A stretch of 64,000 nucleotides of DNA from NCBI GenBank assembly GCA_036362785.1, contig CP143625.1:1737401-1801400 (forward strand). The letters run 5' to 3'. How positions within the stretch are numbered: the stretch's first letter is position 1; each line of letters opens with the position of its first letter. A program made the position numbers and the translations under genes. The notes below the pieces were generated by a model, which saw only the letters and a list, made by a program, of their open reading frames with translations, did no database searches and was not told the DNA's origin. The DNA is from a beta proteobacterium MWH-UniP1. Its GTDB lineage: Bacteria; Pseudomonadota; Gammaproteobacteria; Burkholderiales; Burkholderiaceae_A. Positions 18,256 to 26,177 of the stretch are shown here, piece after piece.

Positions 18256-18276
18256 CAGCCCCGGTCGCCGGGGCTG
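18256..18276 (-). promoter_or_regulatory. Perfect 9-bp hairpin in the aceE leader
   Basis: CAGCCCCGG-TCG-CCGGGGCTG is a perfect inverted repeat with a 3-base loop, ending about 20 bp before the aceE ATG and just upstream of its ribosome site. In the transcript it forms a very stable hairpin that could attenuate, protect the 5' end or sit as an operator. Confidence 0.55.
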
Positions 18277-18277
18277 C

Positions 18278-18297
18278 TGTTGTTTGAATAAACAACA
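18278..18297. promoter_or_regulatory. 20-bp palindrome, candidate Lrp/AsnC operator
   Basis: TGTTGTTT-GAAT-AAACAACA is a perfect 8-bp dyad one base away from the G+C hairpin, in the divergent region between aceE and the Lrp-type regulator gene. An A+T-rich, symmetric site of this size fits Lrp/AsnC operators. Autoregulation and control of aceE is the natural hypothesis. Confidence 0.5.
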
Positions 18298-18394
18298 CGA
18301 TATGGGAACTCGGCCAGCAGTTGATGCCAAAAAACCTTTAATTTCTGTTTTTTAAAGCATAAAATGCCGAACAAATACTTTTAAATCGAATCTT

Positions 18395-18871
18395 ATGTCT
18401 ATAGAACTGGATCTCACAGATTTAAAAATTCTGCGCTGGCTGCAAACCGATGCCAGCATGACCAATGTGGAGCTGGCCGAAAAAATCAATCTCTCGCCAT
18501 CGCCCACCCTGGCCCGCGTGAAGCGGCTGCAGTCCGAAGGGGTTATTTCTAAGGTGGTTGCCCTGGCTGATCCACGGGCCCTGGGGCTCAAGGTCAATGT
18601 GTTTGTGCGCGTATCGCTTGAGAAACAGGAATCAGGAGTGTTGGAAAAATTCGAGCGGGCCGTCAGCAAATTCGACGAGGTCATGGAGGTCTATCTGATG
18701 ACGGGCGACGAAGACTATCTGCTGCGGATTGTGGTTCCGGATATTCAGGCCTTGGAGCGATTTATTCTGGAGCATCTCACCAAGATTCCAGGCATCAAGA
18801 ACATCAAGTCCAGTTTCGCTTTGAAACAGGTGAAATACAAAACCGCACTGCCGATCAGAACGTCGGCTTAA
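18395..18871 (+). CDS. Lrp/AsnC family transcriptional regulator
   Basis: A 158-residue feast/famine regulator: winged helix at the N terminus (DLKILRWLQTDASMTNVELAEKINLSPSPTLARVKRLQ) followed by the RAM effector-binding/oligomerisation domain (VMEVYLMTGDEDYLLRIVVPD, IPGIKNIKSSFALKQVKY). It usually senses an amino acid. It is divergent from the orphan aceE-type gene with about 160 bp between them holding two palindromes, so it most likely controls that gene. Confidence 0.92.
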   Translation: MSIELDLTDLKILRWLQTDASMTNVELAEKINLSPSPTLARVKRLQSEGVISKVVALADPRALGLKVNVFVRVSLEKQESGVLEKFERAVSKFDEVMEVYLMTGDEDYLLRIVVPDIQALERFILEHLTKIPGIKNIKSSFALKQVKYKTALPIRTSA

Positions 18872-19228
18872 AAAAGAAGACTGGGGGGAGTGCCTACAGT
18901 CCACCTGGGCGGCATTCCTGAACCGGAGGTCCAGGTGGGCTAGATCAGGCCGGCTCTGGGGTCAACTGCTAAGAATCGACACACGCCTGACGGCCAATTT
19001 TCATGCCCTTGCTCGAAAGCATTGGTCCAAAGAACTAGACCCAAGCAGACTGCAGACAAATTAATTCTAAACCTTAGTTGATGGTTTGTAATGTGGATTT
19101 TTTGGGAACTCAAGCCCTTAGACAAAATCTGAATTCTTTGGCCAACCTCGGGGTATTCTTTCAGCCATGGAAAAAGCGATCTACATCCACCAAACCCATC
19201 ATTCCCCAAGCAGTGTCGCGCGAGCGCC
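18872..19228 (+). other. 357-bp intergenic region before the Mrp operon
   Basis: No recognisable gene is present. The left part holds an inverted repeat, CCACCTGG (18901-18908) with CCAGGTGG (18931-18938), extendable by three pairs with one G-T, and lacking a T-run. The right part is A+T-richer and should carry the promoter of the mrp operon. A 52-codon frame from 19081 runs 11 bp into mrpA but has no ribosome site. Confidence 0.5.
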
Positions 19229-22120
19229 ATGACGCTTAGCGGCCTACTTCTTGCCCCTTTCCTTGGCAGTGTTATTGCTGCCTTTTTGCCCGCCAATGCA
19301 CGCAACCGCGAGGCATGGCTTGCTGGCGCGATTGCGCTCTTTGGCCTGATCACCGTAGTCTCGCTCTACACACCCGGCCAGATAATCTACGAAAGAATTT
19401 CTTGGGTGCCCGCGCTGGGCCTGGAGTTCACGCTCCGCATGGACGGCCTGGCCTGGGTCTTTGCCATGCTGGTGCTGGGCATTGGCCTGCTGGTCGTGCT
19501 GTATGCCCGCTACTACATGTCATCAGAAGATCCCGTGCCCCGGTTCTTTTCGTTTTTGCTTGCGTTTATGGGGGCCATGCTGGGCGTGGTGCTCTCGGGC
19601 AATCTGATTCAACTGGTGATTTTTTGGGAATTGACCAGCCTGACCTCTTTTTTACTGATTGCTTATTGGCATCACCGTGCGGATGCGCGCCGGGGTGCCC
19701 GTATGGCCTTCACGGTCACCGCAACCGGCGGGCTATGCCTGCTGGCTGGCGTACTTATTCTTGGCCACATTGTTGGCAGCTACGACTTGGACAAGGTACT
19801 GGCGTCCAAAGCCCTAATTCAATCGCACGAGCTGTATCTGCCTGCTTTGATCCTGATCGCACTTGGCGCCTTAACCAAAAGCGCACAGTTTCCGTTTCAC
19901 TTCTGGCTGCCGCATGCAATGGCTGCACCAACACCAGTCTCTGCATACCTGCACTCGGCCACAATGGTGAAAGCAGGCGTTTTTCTGCTCATGCGCCTGT
20001 GGCCCGCATTGGCAGGCACCGAGGCATGGACTTGGATTGTGGCTGGTACCGGCACGGCTACCCTGTTAATAGGGGCGTTCGCTGCGATCTTTCAGCGTGA
20101 CATGAAGGGCTTATTAGCCTATTCCACAATTAGCCATCTGGGACTCATCACCACACTGCTTGGTATTGGCACGCCGCTTGCCATGGTGGCCGCTATCTTT
20201 CATACCCTTAATCACGCCACTTTTAAGGCATCGCTCTTTATGGCGGTGGGCATCATTGATCACGAGACTGGCACGCGGGATATGCGGGTATTGCGTGGAC
20301 TCTTTAAAAAAATGCCGTACACCGCAACGCTTGCGATTGTGGCAAGTGGCGCCATGGCCGGAGTGCCACTGCTCAATGGCTTTCTCTCGAAAGAGATGTT
20401 TTTTGCCGAGACCCTGCACGTAGGCGGTACGACCAACTGGTGGATGTCATACGCGGCGCTTGCGGTTGGAATTTTTGGTGTGATCTATGCGCTTCGCTTT
20501 ATCGCGGTATTTTTTGGGCGGCCCGCAAAACCACTAGAAAAAGAGCCACACGAGCCGCCGCGCTGGATGCGACTGCCAGTTGAACTCTTAGTCGTAGCAT
20601 GTCTAGTGGTGGGTATCGTCCCGAGCATAAGTATTGGGCCAATTCTGCACGAGGCTGTGATATCGGTACTGGGCACTGATGCACCAAGCTACAGTCTTGC
20701 CATCTGGCATGGCTTTAATCTGCCATTGCTCATGAGTGTGCTGGCCTTGATGATCGGCGCCTTAGGCTACGTGGTGCTGCGGCGTCAATTCAACTTAGAT
20801 TGCCGTGAGGGCACACCAGTTTTGAGTCGCCTAAGTGGTGCCCAGGCCTATGAAAGCACCATGCTGGCCCTGGGCCGACTGGCCAATTTTTTACTCCATC
20901 ACTTGGGCACAGAGCGCCTGCAGCCGCAGATGCTCGCCATGATCGCAGCATTGCTTGTGGTTCCCATGCTACTGGTCGGTCTGCCCACGGGCTGGTTAGT
21001 GCCACCCCCAAATGCCATTGATCCGTTTTTCGCAATGCTCTGGATAGTGGGGGGCATCTGTGCGATCGCCACCGCATGGCAAGCCAAATACCACCGACTT
21101 GCCGCACTCGCGCTTATCGGCGGTGCGGGCGTTGCCACATCGATCACTTTTCTTTGGCTCTCAGCGCCGGATCTTGCGTTGACGCAGTTGATGGTTGAGA
21201 CGGTCACCACCATTTTGATTCTGCTTGGCCTGCGTTGGCTGCCCCCAAGGCTGGATCGCTCGGATATGAAACCACCTGCCAGTTGGCGTACCCGGTTGCG
21301 CCGCAGCCGAGACATGCTGCTGGCCGTTGGCGGGGGGCTGGCCATTGCCGTGGTCAGCTACGCTGTCATGGTGCGGCCCATGCCCGAGAGCATTGCCAAT
21401 TTCTTTTTGGAAAAAGCACTGCCCGAGGGCGGTGGCACCAACGCAGTCAATGTGCTGCTGGTGGATTTCCGCGGCTTTGATACGCTGGGCGAAATTACCG
21501 TGATTGGCATCGTGGCGCTCACGGTCTATGCCCTGCTGCGTCGTTTCCGACCCGCACCAGAGAGCATCACGATTGCCGCCCAGGCGCCCAATCCGTTTGA
21601 TGCGGCAACCCGACAGACCCCGGATCAACAGGCCAACAGTGGCTACCTGCTCGTGCCCGGAATTTATGTGCGCCTGCTGTTGCCCTTCATGACCATGGCT
21701 GCGGTCTACTTCTTTCTGCGCGGCCATAACCTGCCCGGTGGCGGATTTGTCGCGGGCCTGATCTTCTCAGTGGCCATCATCGTGCAATACATGCTGGCAG
21801 GCACCCATTGGGTCGAGACCCATCTGCATTTGCGGCCCCACCGATGGTTAAGCTATGGCCTGGTGATTGCGTGCGCAACGGGGCTTGGCGCATGGGCCTT
21901 TGGGTATCCATTTCTGACCAGTCACACGGCACACCTGAATCTGCCGCTGATTGGTGAACTGCATATACCAAGCGCTTTTATGTTTGATCTGGGTGTCTTC
22001 ATCACTGTGGTGGGCTGCACCATGCTGATACTGGTTGCTTTGGGCCACCAGTCGATTCGTAGCCACCGCCCGCAAGAGCGCACAGATCGTCTTTCGGGGG
22101 CCAACTCATGGAAGCCGTGA
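19229..22120 (+). CDS. mrpA: Mrp-type Na+(K+)/H+ antiporter subunit A fused to subunit B
   Basis: A 963-residue MrpA (MnhA/PhaA) protein. The N-terminal half is NuoL/ND5-like (RYYMSSEDPVPRFFSFLLAFMGAML; ELTSLTSFLLIAYWHH; KSAQFPFHFWLPHAMAAPTPVSAYLHSATMVKAG). After the MrpA-specific C-terminal helices the MrpB domain follows (SGYLLVPGIYVRLLLPF, FLRGHNLPGGGFVAGL), so A and B are one polypeptide, as in PhaAB-type operons. It forms the core of the multisubunit antiporter that exports Na+ or K+ at the expense of the proton gradient. The start at 19229 lacks a clear Shine-Dalgarno. The gene overlaps mrpC by 13 bp. Confidence 0.95.
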   Translation: MTLSGLLLAPFLGSVIAAFLPANARNREAWLAGAIALFGLITVVSLYTPGQIIYERISWVPALGLEFTLRMDGLAWVFAMLVLGIGLLVVLYARYYMSSEDPVPRFFSFLLAFMGAMLGVVLSGNLIQLVIFWELTSLTSFLLIAYWHHRADARRGARMAFTVTATGGLCLLAGVLILGHIVGSYDLDKVLASKALIQSHELYLPALILIALGALTKSAQFPFHFWLPHAMAAPTPVSAYLHSATMVKAGVFLLMRLWPALAGTEAWTWIVAGTGTATLLIGAFAAIFQRDMKGLLAYSTISHLGLITTLLGIGTPLAMVAAIFHTLNHATFKASLFMAVGIIDHETGTRDMRVLRGLFKKMPYTATLAIVASGAMAGVPLLNGFLSKEMFFAETLHVGGTTNWWMSYAALAVGIFGVIYALRFIAVFFGRPAKPLEKEPHEPPRWMRLPVELLVVACLVVGIVPSISIGPILHEAVISVLGTDAPSYSLAIWHGFNLPLLMSVLALMIGALGYVVLRRQFNLDCREGTPVLSRLSGAQAYESTMLALGRLANFLLHHLGTERLQPQMLAMIAALLVVPMLLVGLPTGWLVPPPNAIDPFFAMLWIVGGICAIATAWQAKYHRLAALALIGGAGVATSITFLWLSAPDLALTQLMVETVTTILILLGLRWLPPRLDRSDMKPPASWRTRLRRSRDMLLAVGGGLAIAVVSYAVMVRPMPESIANFFLEKALPEGGGTNAVNVLLVDFRGFDTLGEITVIGIVALTVYALLRRFRPAPESITIAAQAPNPFDAATRQTPDQQANSGYLLVPGIYVRLLLPFMTMAAVYFFLRGHNLPGGGFVAGLIFSVAIIVQYMLAGTHWVETHLHLRPHRWLSYGLVIACATGLGAWAFGYPFLTSHTAHLNLPLIGELHIPSAFMFDLGVFITVVGCTMLILVALGHQSIRSHRPQERTDRLSGANSWKP

Positions 22121-22452
22121 TCTCGATTGCCATTGGTGTGCTGTTTGGCTCTGGCATTTGGCTGATTCTGCGGCCGCGGACATTCCAGATCATTACCGGT
22201 CTGATGCTGATGTCGTATGCCGTGAACCTGTTCATCTTTGTGATGGGCCGGGTCTGGATTGACAAGGCCCCGTTAACGCTAAAACCGGGCCTGCCCGTGC
22301 TTGGTGATTACGCCGATCCTTTGTCACAGGCCCTGGTGTTGACTGCGATTGTGATTGGCTTTGCCACAACAGCGCTCTATCTGGTGATCATGATTGGTGC
22401 GCGGGGGTTAACTGGCACGGACCATGTGGACGGCAAGGAGCCTGACGCATGA
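22108..22452 (+). CDS. mrpC: Mrp antiporter subunit C
   Basis: A 114-residue NuoK-like subunit with three helices (LFGSGIWLILRPRTFQIITGLMLMSYAVNLFIF; DPLSQALVLTAIVIGFATTALYLVI). The ALVLTAIVIGFATTA segment is highly characteristic of MrpC/MnhC. It starts inside the end of mrpA and overlaps mrpD by the ATGA at 22449, so translation is coupled on both sides. Confidence 0.95.
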   Translation: MEAVISIAIGVLFGSGIWLILRPRTFQIITGLMLMSYAVNLFIFVMGRVWIDKAPLTLKPGLPVLGDYADPLSQALVLTAIVIGFATTALYLVIMIGARGLTGTDHVDGKEPDA

Positions 22453-24059
22453 GCGGACTTGCCTGGGCCCAGCATTTAATTCTGCTGCCGATAGTGCTGC
22501 CGCTTCTTGCAGGTGCGCTGCTGATTACCGTGAACGAGGCACGGCATGGCCTGAAATTTGCAGTCAATCTGGGCTGCAACATGCTGTTGCTTGTCTTCGC
22601 CGTGGCGCTCTTTTGGAAAACGGACCTCGAACTATGGCCCGGCCCGATGGGCGTGTATTTGGCGGCCAACTGGATTGCGCCATTCGGCATTGCGTTGGTG
22701 GCCGACCGACTTGCGGCCCTGATGCTGGTGCTCACGGCAGTCTTGTCGATTTGTGTGCTCATTTTTTCGTATCGGGGCTGGGGCCGCATTGGGGTGCATT
22801 TCCACTCACTGTTTCTCTTCATGCTCATGGGGATTAATGGCGCATTTTTAACCAATGACTTATTTAATCTCTTTGTGTTTTTTGAAGTCATGCTGGCGTC
22901 TTCTTATGGCCTGGTGCTGCACGGCTATAACGTCACACGGATTCGGGCAAGCCTGCAGTACATCGCGATTAATTTGTTGGCTTCTCTTTTATTTCTAATC
23001 GGCATTGCCCTGATCTATGCCAGCACCGGCACACTCAATATGTCGGACCTTGGGCCACGGGTTGCAGCGATTGGTGCCGCTGATCTTCCGCTACTGCAAA
23101 CCGGTGCGTTGATTTTGGCGCTGGCATTTCTAACCAAGGGCGCGGCGTGGCCTTTGGGCTTTTGGCTACCCACCACCTATTACGCAGCATCGCCACCGGT
23201 TGCGGCCATGATGGTGCTGATGACCAAGGTTGGCATTTACGCGATTGTGCGGGTCTGGTCTTTGGCTTTTGGCCATGGGCCGCTAGATGGGTTCTCACTT
23301 GATGCGCTGTTTTGGGTGGGTCTGATCACGCTGGTATTCGGAAGCATTGGCATGCTGGCCAGCGAGCAGGCCGGAAAAATGGCAGGCTACGCCGCCATTA
23401 TTTCTTCGGGCACCTTGATGGCTGTGGTTGGAACCAACCAGACCACACTCTTAACCGCGGGGCTTTATTACCTGGTGGGTTCGACTCTGGCCACTGCTGC
23501 GTTTTTGCTGCTTGCCGGATTGATTGAACGGATTCGCACACCGGGTTCTGCACTGCTGGCACTCAGTATGGAAGCCTTTGCCATTGAAGAAAAACCCGAA
23601 GAGCCAGTGGGGGTTGGTATCCCAACGGCGCTTGCTTTTCTTGGGCTTGGTTTTGCGGCCTGCACGCTTGTGATGACTGGTCTACCACCGCTATCTGGTT
23701 TTATTGCAAAGTTCAGCCTGTTTCACACCCTGCTTGAAGCAGAGCCAGCCGTTGCCCATGAGGCTTGGCTTTTTATCGGTTTAATTCTGGTCTCAGGTCT
23801 GACTGGCATTATTGCCATGATGCGGTTTGGTGTGCGCACCTTTTGGGCATCCGGCAGTATTCAGGCGCCAAGCCTGCACCTGAGCGAAGTGGCCCCAGTC
23901 AGTGCGCTGATTGCGATCTGCATCGGCATGACCATCTTTGCGGGCCCGCTTTTTGGCTACCTAGACCGCGTTAGTCATGATCTGGCCCTGCCCGCAAATT
24001 ATGTGGAACGCGTTCTATCCACCCCGGCTGTACCAGGGCCGGCAGGAGTAAAGCCATGA
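22449..24059 (+). CDS. mrpD: Mrp antiporter subunit D
   Basis: A 536-residue NuoN/NuoM-like subunit. Visible: LVADRLAALMLVLTAVLS, LTNDLFNLFVFFEVMLASSY, and KGAAWPLGFWLPTTYYAASPPVAA, the conserved Lys-bearing helix of the antiporter family. The C terminus has several extra helices. It is coupled to mrpC and mrpE through 4-bp ATGA overlaps. Confidence 0.95.
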   Translation: MSGLAWAQHLILLPIVLPLLAGALLITVNEARHGLKFAVNLGCNMLLLVFAVALFWKTDLELWPGPMGVYLAANWIAPFGIALVADRLAALMLVLTAVLSICVLIFSYRGWGRIGVHFHSLFLFMLMGINGAFLTNDLFNLFVFFEVMLASSYGLVLHGYNVTRIRASLQYIAINLLASLLFLIGIALIYASTGTLNMSDLGPRVAAIGAADLPLLQTGALILALAFLTKGAAWPLGFWLPTTYYAASPPVAAMMVLMTKVGIYAIVRVWSLAFGHGPLDGFSLDALFWVGLITLVFGSIGMLASEQAGKMAGYAAIISSGTLMAVVGTNQTTLLTAGLYYLVGSTLATAAFLLLAGLIERIRTPGSALLALSMEAFAIEEKPEEPVGVGIPTALAFLGLGFAACTLVMTGLPPLSGFIAKFSLFHTLLEAEPAVAHEAWLFIGLILVSGLTGIIAMMRFGVRTFWASGSIQAPSLHLSEVAPVSALIAICIGMTIFAGPLFGYLDRVSHDLALPANYVERVLSTPAVPGPAGVKP

Positions 24060-24559
24060 GGCGTGTGATTCCTTCACCCCTGCTATCTCTGACGCTGCTT
24101 ATCACATGGCTGTTGCTCAGCCAAAGCACTGAGGCCGCCCACCTGTTGCTTGGCGGATTGCTGGCGATCGTTATTCCGCTACTGGTTCGCCCCCTTCAGC
24201 CCCATGGCTATGCGCGTATTCGCAGGCCCTGGTTGCTGATCAAGCTGCTCTTAAAGGCTGGTGTTGAGATAGCGCGTTCGTGTTTTAACGTTACTCAAAT
24301 TATTTTATTGGCCAAACCCGCCGGCCTGAACTCGCAGTTTATTCGTGTGCCACTAGATATGAAAAGCCCGCACGGCCTGGCCCTGCTGGCTGGCATTATC
24401 AACATGACTCCGGGCACCGTCTGGGTGGAAATTCTTCCTGACACCCATGAGTTGGTCTTGCACGTGTTTGATCTACACGATACCCAGTGGTGGATTGACA
24501 CCATCAAGCGCGACTACGAGCAACCGTTAATGGAAATTTTCGAGGACTCAGCGCCATGA
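24056..24559 (+). CDS. mrpE: Mrp antiporter subunit E
   Basis: A 167-residue MrpE. Two or three N-terminal helices (LLSLTLLITWLLLSQS; HLLLGGLLAIVIPLLV) are followed by the conserved LLAGIINMTPGTVWVEIL and a soluble HVFDLHDTQWW tail, all typical of the family. Overlaps mrpD and mrpF by 4 bp each. Together with F and G it completes the antiporter complex. Confidence 0.93.
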   Translation: MRRVIPSPLLSLTLLITWLLLSQSTEAAHLLLGGLLAIVIPLLVRPLQPHGYARIRRPWLLIKLLLKAGVEIARSCFNVTQIILLAKPAGLNSQFIRVPLDMKSPHGLALLAGIINMTPGTVWVEILPDTHELVLHVFDLHDTQWWIDTIKRDYEQPLMEIFEDSAP

Positions 24560-24834
24560 ACCAGCTATTACCACTTGCCTTAAATTTCGCAATGGCTTGT
24601 GTTGCAATTGGCGCACTTTTTTGCGCCGTGCGGTTGGTGATTGGGCCGTCGGCCCAAGATCGGGTGCTGGCACTCGACACACTATGGATGTGTTGCATGC
24701 TCATCTGCCTGCTGCTCGGGGTGCGCTTTGGCAGCATGGTTTATTTTGAGGTGGCGCTATTGATCGCTCTGCTGGGCTTTGTATCAACCATTGCGATCGC
24801 CAAATTTCTGATGCGTGGGGAGATTATTGAATGA
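24556..24834 (+). CDS. mrpF: Mrp antiporter subunit F
   Basis: A 92-residue, three-helix MrpF with the conserved RLVIGPSAQDRVLALDTL between helices one and two and ALLGFVSTIAIAKFLMRG at the end. Start codon overlaps the mrpE stop (ATGA). Confidence 0.93.
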   Translation: MNQLLPLALNFAMACVAIGALFCAVRLVIGPSAQDRVLALDTLWMCCMLICLLLGVRFGSMVYFEVALLIALLGFVSTIAIAKFLMRGEIIE

Positions 24835-24867
24835 ATCTAGATCGTGTAGTGATGACTGGAAATTGCG

Positions 24868-25248
24868 ATGACTAACTTGGAACAGCTACCTTTGTGGGCC
24901 AGCTTACCAACTGCCATCTTGTTGGTTCTTGGTGGATTGGTCGCCCTGGTCGGCTGCCTGGGCTTGTTGCGGCTGCCACACTTTTATCAACGCGTGCACG
25001 GGCCTGCCATCACGATCACGCTTGGCGCGGGCTGCATTCTTCTTGCGTCAATGGTTTTATTTTCCACCCTAGAAACCCGGCCAGTGGTGCATGAGCTGCT
25101 GATTGCCATGTTTGTGCTGATGACGGCCCCGGTGGTGTCGATGCTGATTATGCGTGCGGCCGTGCACCGGGAGCTGCGCAGACCGCGGCCAGAACAGCCA
25201 GGTGAGGAAAGCGCTTGGAATGCGTATGACCACATTCCCAGGCAGTAA
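24868..25248 (+). CDS. mrpG: Mrp antiporter subunit G
   Basis: A 126-residue MrpG with GCLGLLRLPHFYQRVHGPAI in the first loop, diagnostic for the family, and ETRPVVHELLIAMFVLMTAPVVSMLI in the last helices. It lies 33 bp after mrpF, the only real gap inside the operon. The polar C terminus (ERPRPEQPGEES-like, ending in DHIPRQ) is cytoplasmic. Confidence 0.92.
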   Translation: MTNLEQLPLWASLPTAILLVLGGLVALVGCLGLLRLPHFYQRVHGPAITITLGAGCILLASMVLFSTLETRPVVHELLIAMFVLMTAPVVSMLIMRAAVHRELRRPRPEQPGEESAWNAYDHIPRQ

Positions 25249-25307
25249 AATTGAGTTACTAGTACTTATTTGGCGGTGTGGCACACAGAATTTCGGCAGA
25301 CAAAAAC

Positions 25308-25976
25308 ATGACAATCACCATCAAAATTGACTTCGTATCCGATATCGCCTGCCCCTGGTGTGCAGTGGGCCTGGGCAATTTAAATAAAGCCATGGCGTCT
25401 ATGGGCGATCGGGCTAAATTCGAACTGCACTTTCGGCCCTTTGAGCTGAATCCACAGATGCCCAAGGGCGGCCAAGAGGTGATCGAACACCTGACCGAAA
25501 AATACGGCATCAGTGAAGCGCAAGTCCAAGAAAACCAGGCGCAGATCCGCGCTAAGGCAAAAGAGGCTGGCTTTGATTTTCACCCACAGGGCCGAAAACG
25601 GGTATACAACACCTTTGATTGCCATCGGCTACTCTTTTGGGCCGCGAATGAACTTGGTCTTGCGCAGCAGGCCCTGCTCAAAGTTGAATTACTCAAGACT
25701 TACTTCTGCCTAGCCGTCGACTTAGACGATGAGCAGAACTTATTGGATGCGGTGATTCGGGCCGGGCTGGATCCGCTACGGGCGCATCAGGTTTTGGCAA
25801 ACAATGAGTTCGCTCAGGAAGTACGCCAAGAAGAGCAACGCTACACTAGCTTAGGGATTCACTCCGTGCCGTCGATCATCTTGAATGATCAGTATCTGGT
25901 TCAAGGGGCCCAACCGCCTGAGTCATTCGTGAGTGCGTTTGAGCAGCTTATCGAGCACACAAGCCCAGAAAAATAG
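25308..25976 (+). CDS. DsbA-family (FrnE-like) thiol oxidoreductase, cytoplasmic
   Basis: A thioredoxin-fold protein of 222 residues with the active-site motif CPWC (residues 15-18) and the FrnE/2-hydroxychromene-isomerase-like features FELHFRPFELNPQMP and GIHSVPSIILNDQYLVQGAQ (cis-Pro loop). No signal peptide is present, so it is cytoplasmic. The ATG at 25308 is preferred over a GTG at 25278 because the family starts with a short strand directly before CPWC; neither has a strong ribosome site. It lies about 60 bp after mrpG. Substrate unknown. Confidence 0.85.
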   Translation: MTITIKIDFVSDIACPWCAVGLGNLNKAMASMGDRAKFELHFRPFELNPQMPKGGQEVIEHLTEKYGISEAQVQENQAQIRAKAKEAGFDFHPQGRKRVYNTFDCHRLLFWAANELGLAQQALLKVELLKTYFCLAVDLDDEQNLLDAVIRAGLDPLRAHQVLANNEFAQEVRQEEQRYTSLGIHSVPSIILNDQYLVQGAQPPESFVSAFEQLIEHTSPEK

Positions 25977-26117
25977 CAAGCAAAGCCTGCGCCAATCCAG
26001 GCGCAAGTTCTATCGATTCCTGGCCGCGCCACTTTTTGCAAGAATTGCGTGGCCATTTGTCATGCAAAAGCTAATGGCGTTGACAAACATCACGGACAAG
26101 GCGGGGCACCATCTTTA

Positions 26118-26155
26118 AAATTTTGAGCGTTGTAATAGCTATTTACTCAAAATTT
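26118..26155. promoter_or_regulatory. A+T-rich 10-bp inverted repeat upstream of the DASS transporter
   Basis: AAATTTTGAG (26118-26127) and CTCAAAATTT (26146-26155) form a perfect 10-bp dyad with an 18-base centre, ending 22 bp before the DASS transporter ATG. It may be an operator or a leader hairpin; no T-run follows that would make it a terminator. Confidence 0.4.
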
Positions 26156-26177
26156 AAAACTTTGGAGTACTCGTGTC

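Noticed and set aside
18940-19353. 137-codon minus-strand frame across the Lrp-mrpA gap
   Set aside because: Runs into mrpA on the opposite strand, no homology, low-complexity Arg/Ala product.
25933-26118. 61-codon frame at the end of the DsbA-like gene
   Set aside because: Overlaps the DsbA-like gene in another frame, no recognisable product or ribosome site.
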